NCBI RefSeq assembly: GCF_000485595.1
Contig: NW_014577109.1
Location: 32,869 to 71,147 of the forward strand
DNA length: 38,279 bases
Source: Priapulus caudatus
Lineage: Eukaryota > Priapulida > Priapulimorpha > Priapulimorphida > Priapulidae
Direction of reading: 5' to 3'
A program made the translations under genes and the position numbers. This document shows, piece after piece, positions 37,837 through 38,279 of the stretch; the stretch's first letter is position 1, and each line of letters opens with the position of its first letter. The notes beneath the pieces are model-generated. The model did not search any database and was not told the DNA's origin. It worked only from the letters and a program-made list of their open reading frames with translations.

Positions 37837-38262
37837 CCCAGGGACGTCATGGCCCTCGCCAAATTGCTACTGCAGAAAAAGTAGATCACCGAGTGATAAT
37901 GTATCAGATAGCGGTATGGTGTGTGCCGCAAGCACGCATGGCGTACGCCGCGAATCGCGAAGCCGATGTCGGGCGGGTATGGGGTACTACTCCCAGAAAT
38001 TTTTTGAAAATTAGAGCCTCGGAAATGACATTTTCCGCCATTCAGGCTATGTTGAAAGCACACCAATTCTGATAATTTTTAAAAGGTCAATTTGTAACAT
38101 TTCAAAGAAGAATGTACTAACGATGTTTGCACTAAAGTATCTAAAATATATATTATGAGATATAATTGAATAAAACATCTGTTACAAAATTGTATATACT
38201 ATCAGTACATAATATGAAACAATAATATACTTTTAATATTTCCGTTCCAGTGCATCGTACTT
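37837..38262 (+). mobile_element. Interspersed repeat family B, copy 2
   Basis: Aligns with 8318-8746 in the same orientation, with scattered substitutions and one-base indels. The two copies lose similarity just after TTCCAGTGCATCGTACTT, which defines a shared right border. The peptide similarities between frames of the two copies come from this DNA homology. Confidence 0.75.
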
Positions 38263-38279
38263 TTTCAAAAATAATACGT

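Overview
This is a window of animal nuclear DNA, with a small number of true genes broken into many short exons by GT/AG introns and a very heavy load of short non-autonomous transposons, foldback repeats, microsatellites and minisatellites. The protein sequences and transposon content fit an invertebrate, probably marine, bilaterian or sponge-grade animal. I cannot name the species. A run of ten Ns (11481-11490) marks an assembly gap.

Three conserved housekeeping genes can be assembled exon by exon, and each closes in frame. (1) LDHD, mitochondrial D-lactate dehydrogenase, is on the minus strand: 11 exons from 9842 down to 1343, 520 residues. (2) RPL14, ribosomal protein eL14, is on the plus strand: four certain coding exons at 13085-17835, plus a proposed first exon at 10154-10192 that supplies only the ATG. 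(3) PSMD7/Rpn8, a 26S proteasome lid subunit, is on the minus strand: six exons from 24608 down to 20509, 328 residues. If the proposed RPL14 first exon is right, LDHD and RPL14 are divergent genes sharing a promoter of about 310 bp. RPL14 and PSMD7 are convergent, about 2.7 kb apart. The genes do not form a pathway (lactate oxidation, translation, protein degradation). LDHD and PSMD7 are also linked on one human chromosome arm, which suggests an old linkage.

The introns and spacers hold a well-preserved record of insertions, readable from terminal inverted repeats and target-site duplications. They include two back-to-back insertions reusing one GATAGGAC site in RPL14 intron 1; a TTAA-flanked element nested in an older repeat downstream of RPL14 and revealed by a second copy of that repeat; three elements with 9-bp duplications within 1 kb of PSMD7 intron 1; an element with a 6-bp duplication just upstream of PSMD7; and a 160-bp palindromic element at 27231-27390.

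From about 25 kb to the right edge I recognise no gene. The main features there are two G-rich minisatellite arrays (28.4-29.9 kb and 34.2-35.9 kb, 30-bp unit in the best part) in the same orientation, bordering a 4.3-kb block whose edges carry ACTGTAAA hairpin repeats. The right edge ends in a second copy of a repeat also present in LDHD intron 1. I found no convincing new gene system; the most informative content is the mobile-element archaeology and the gene arrangement.
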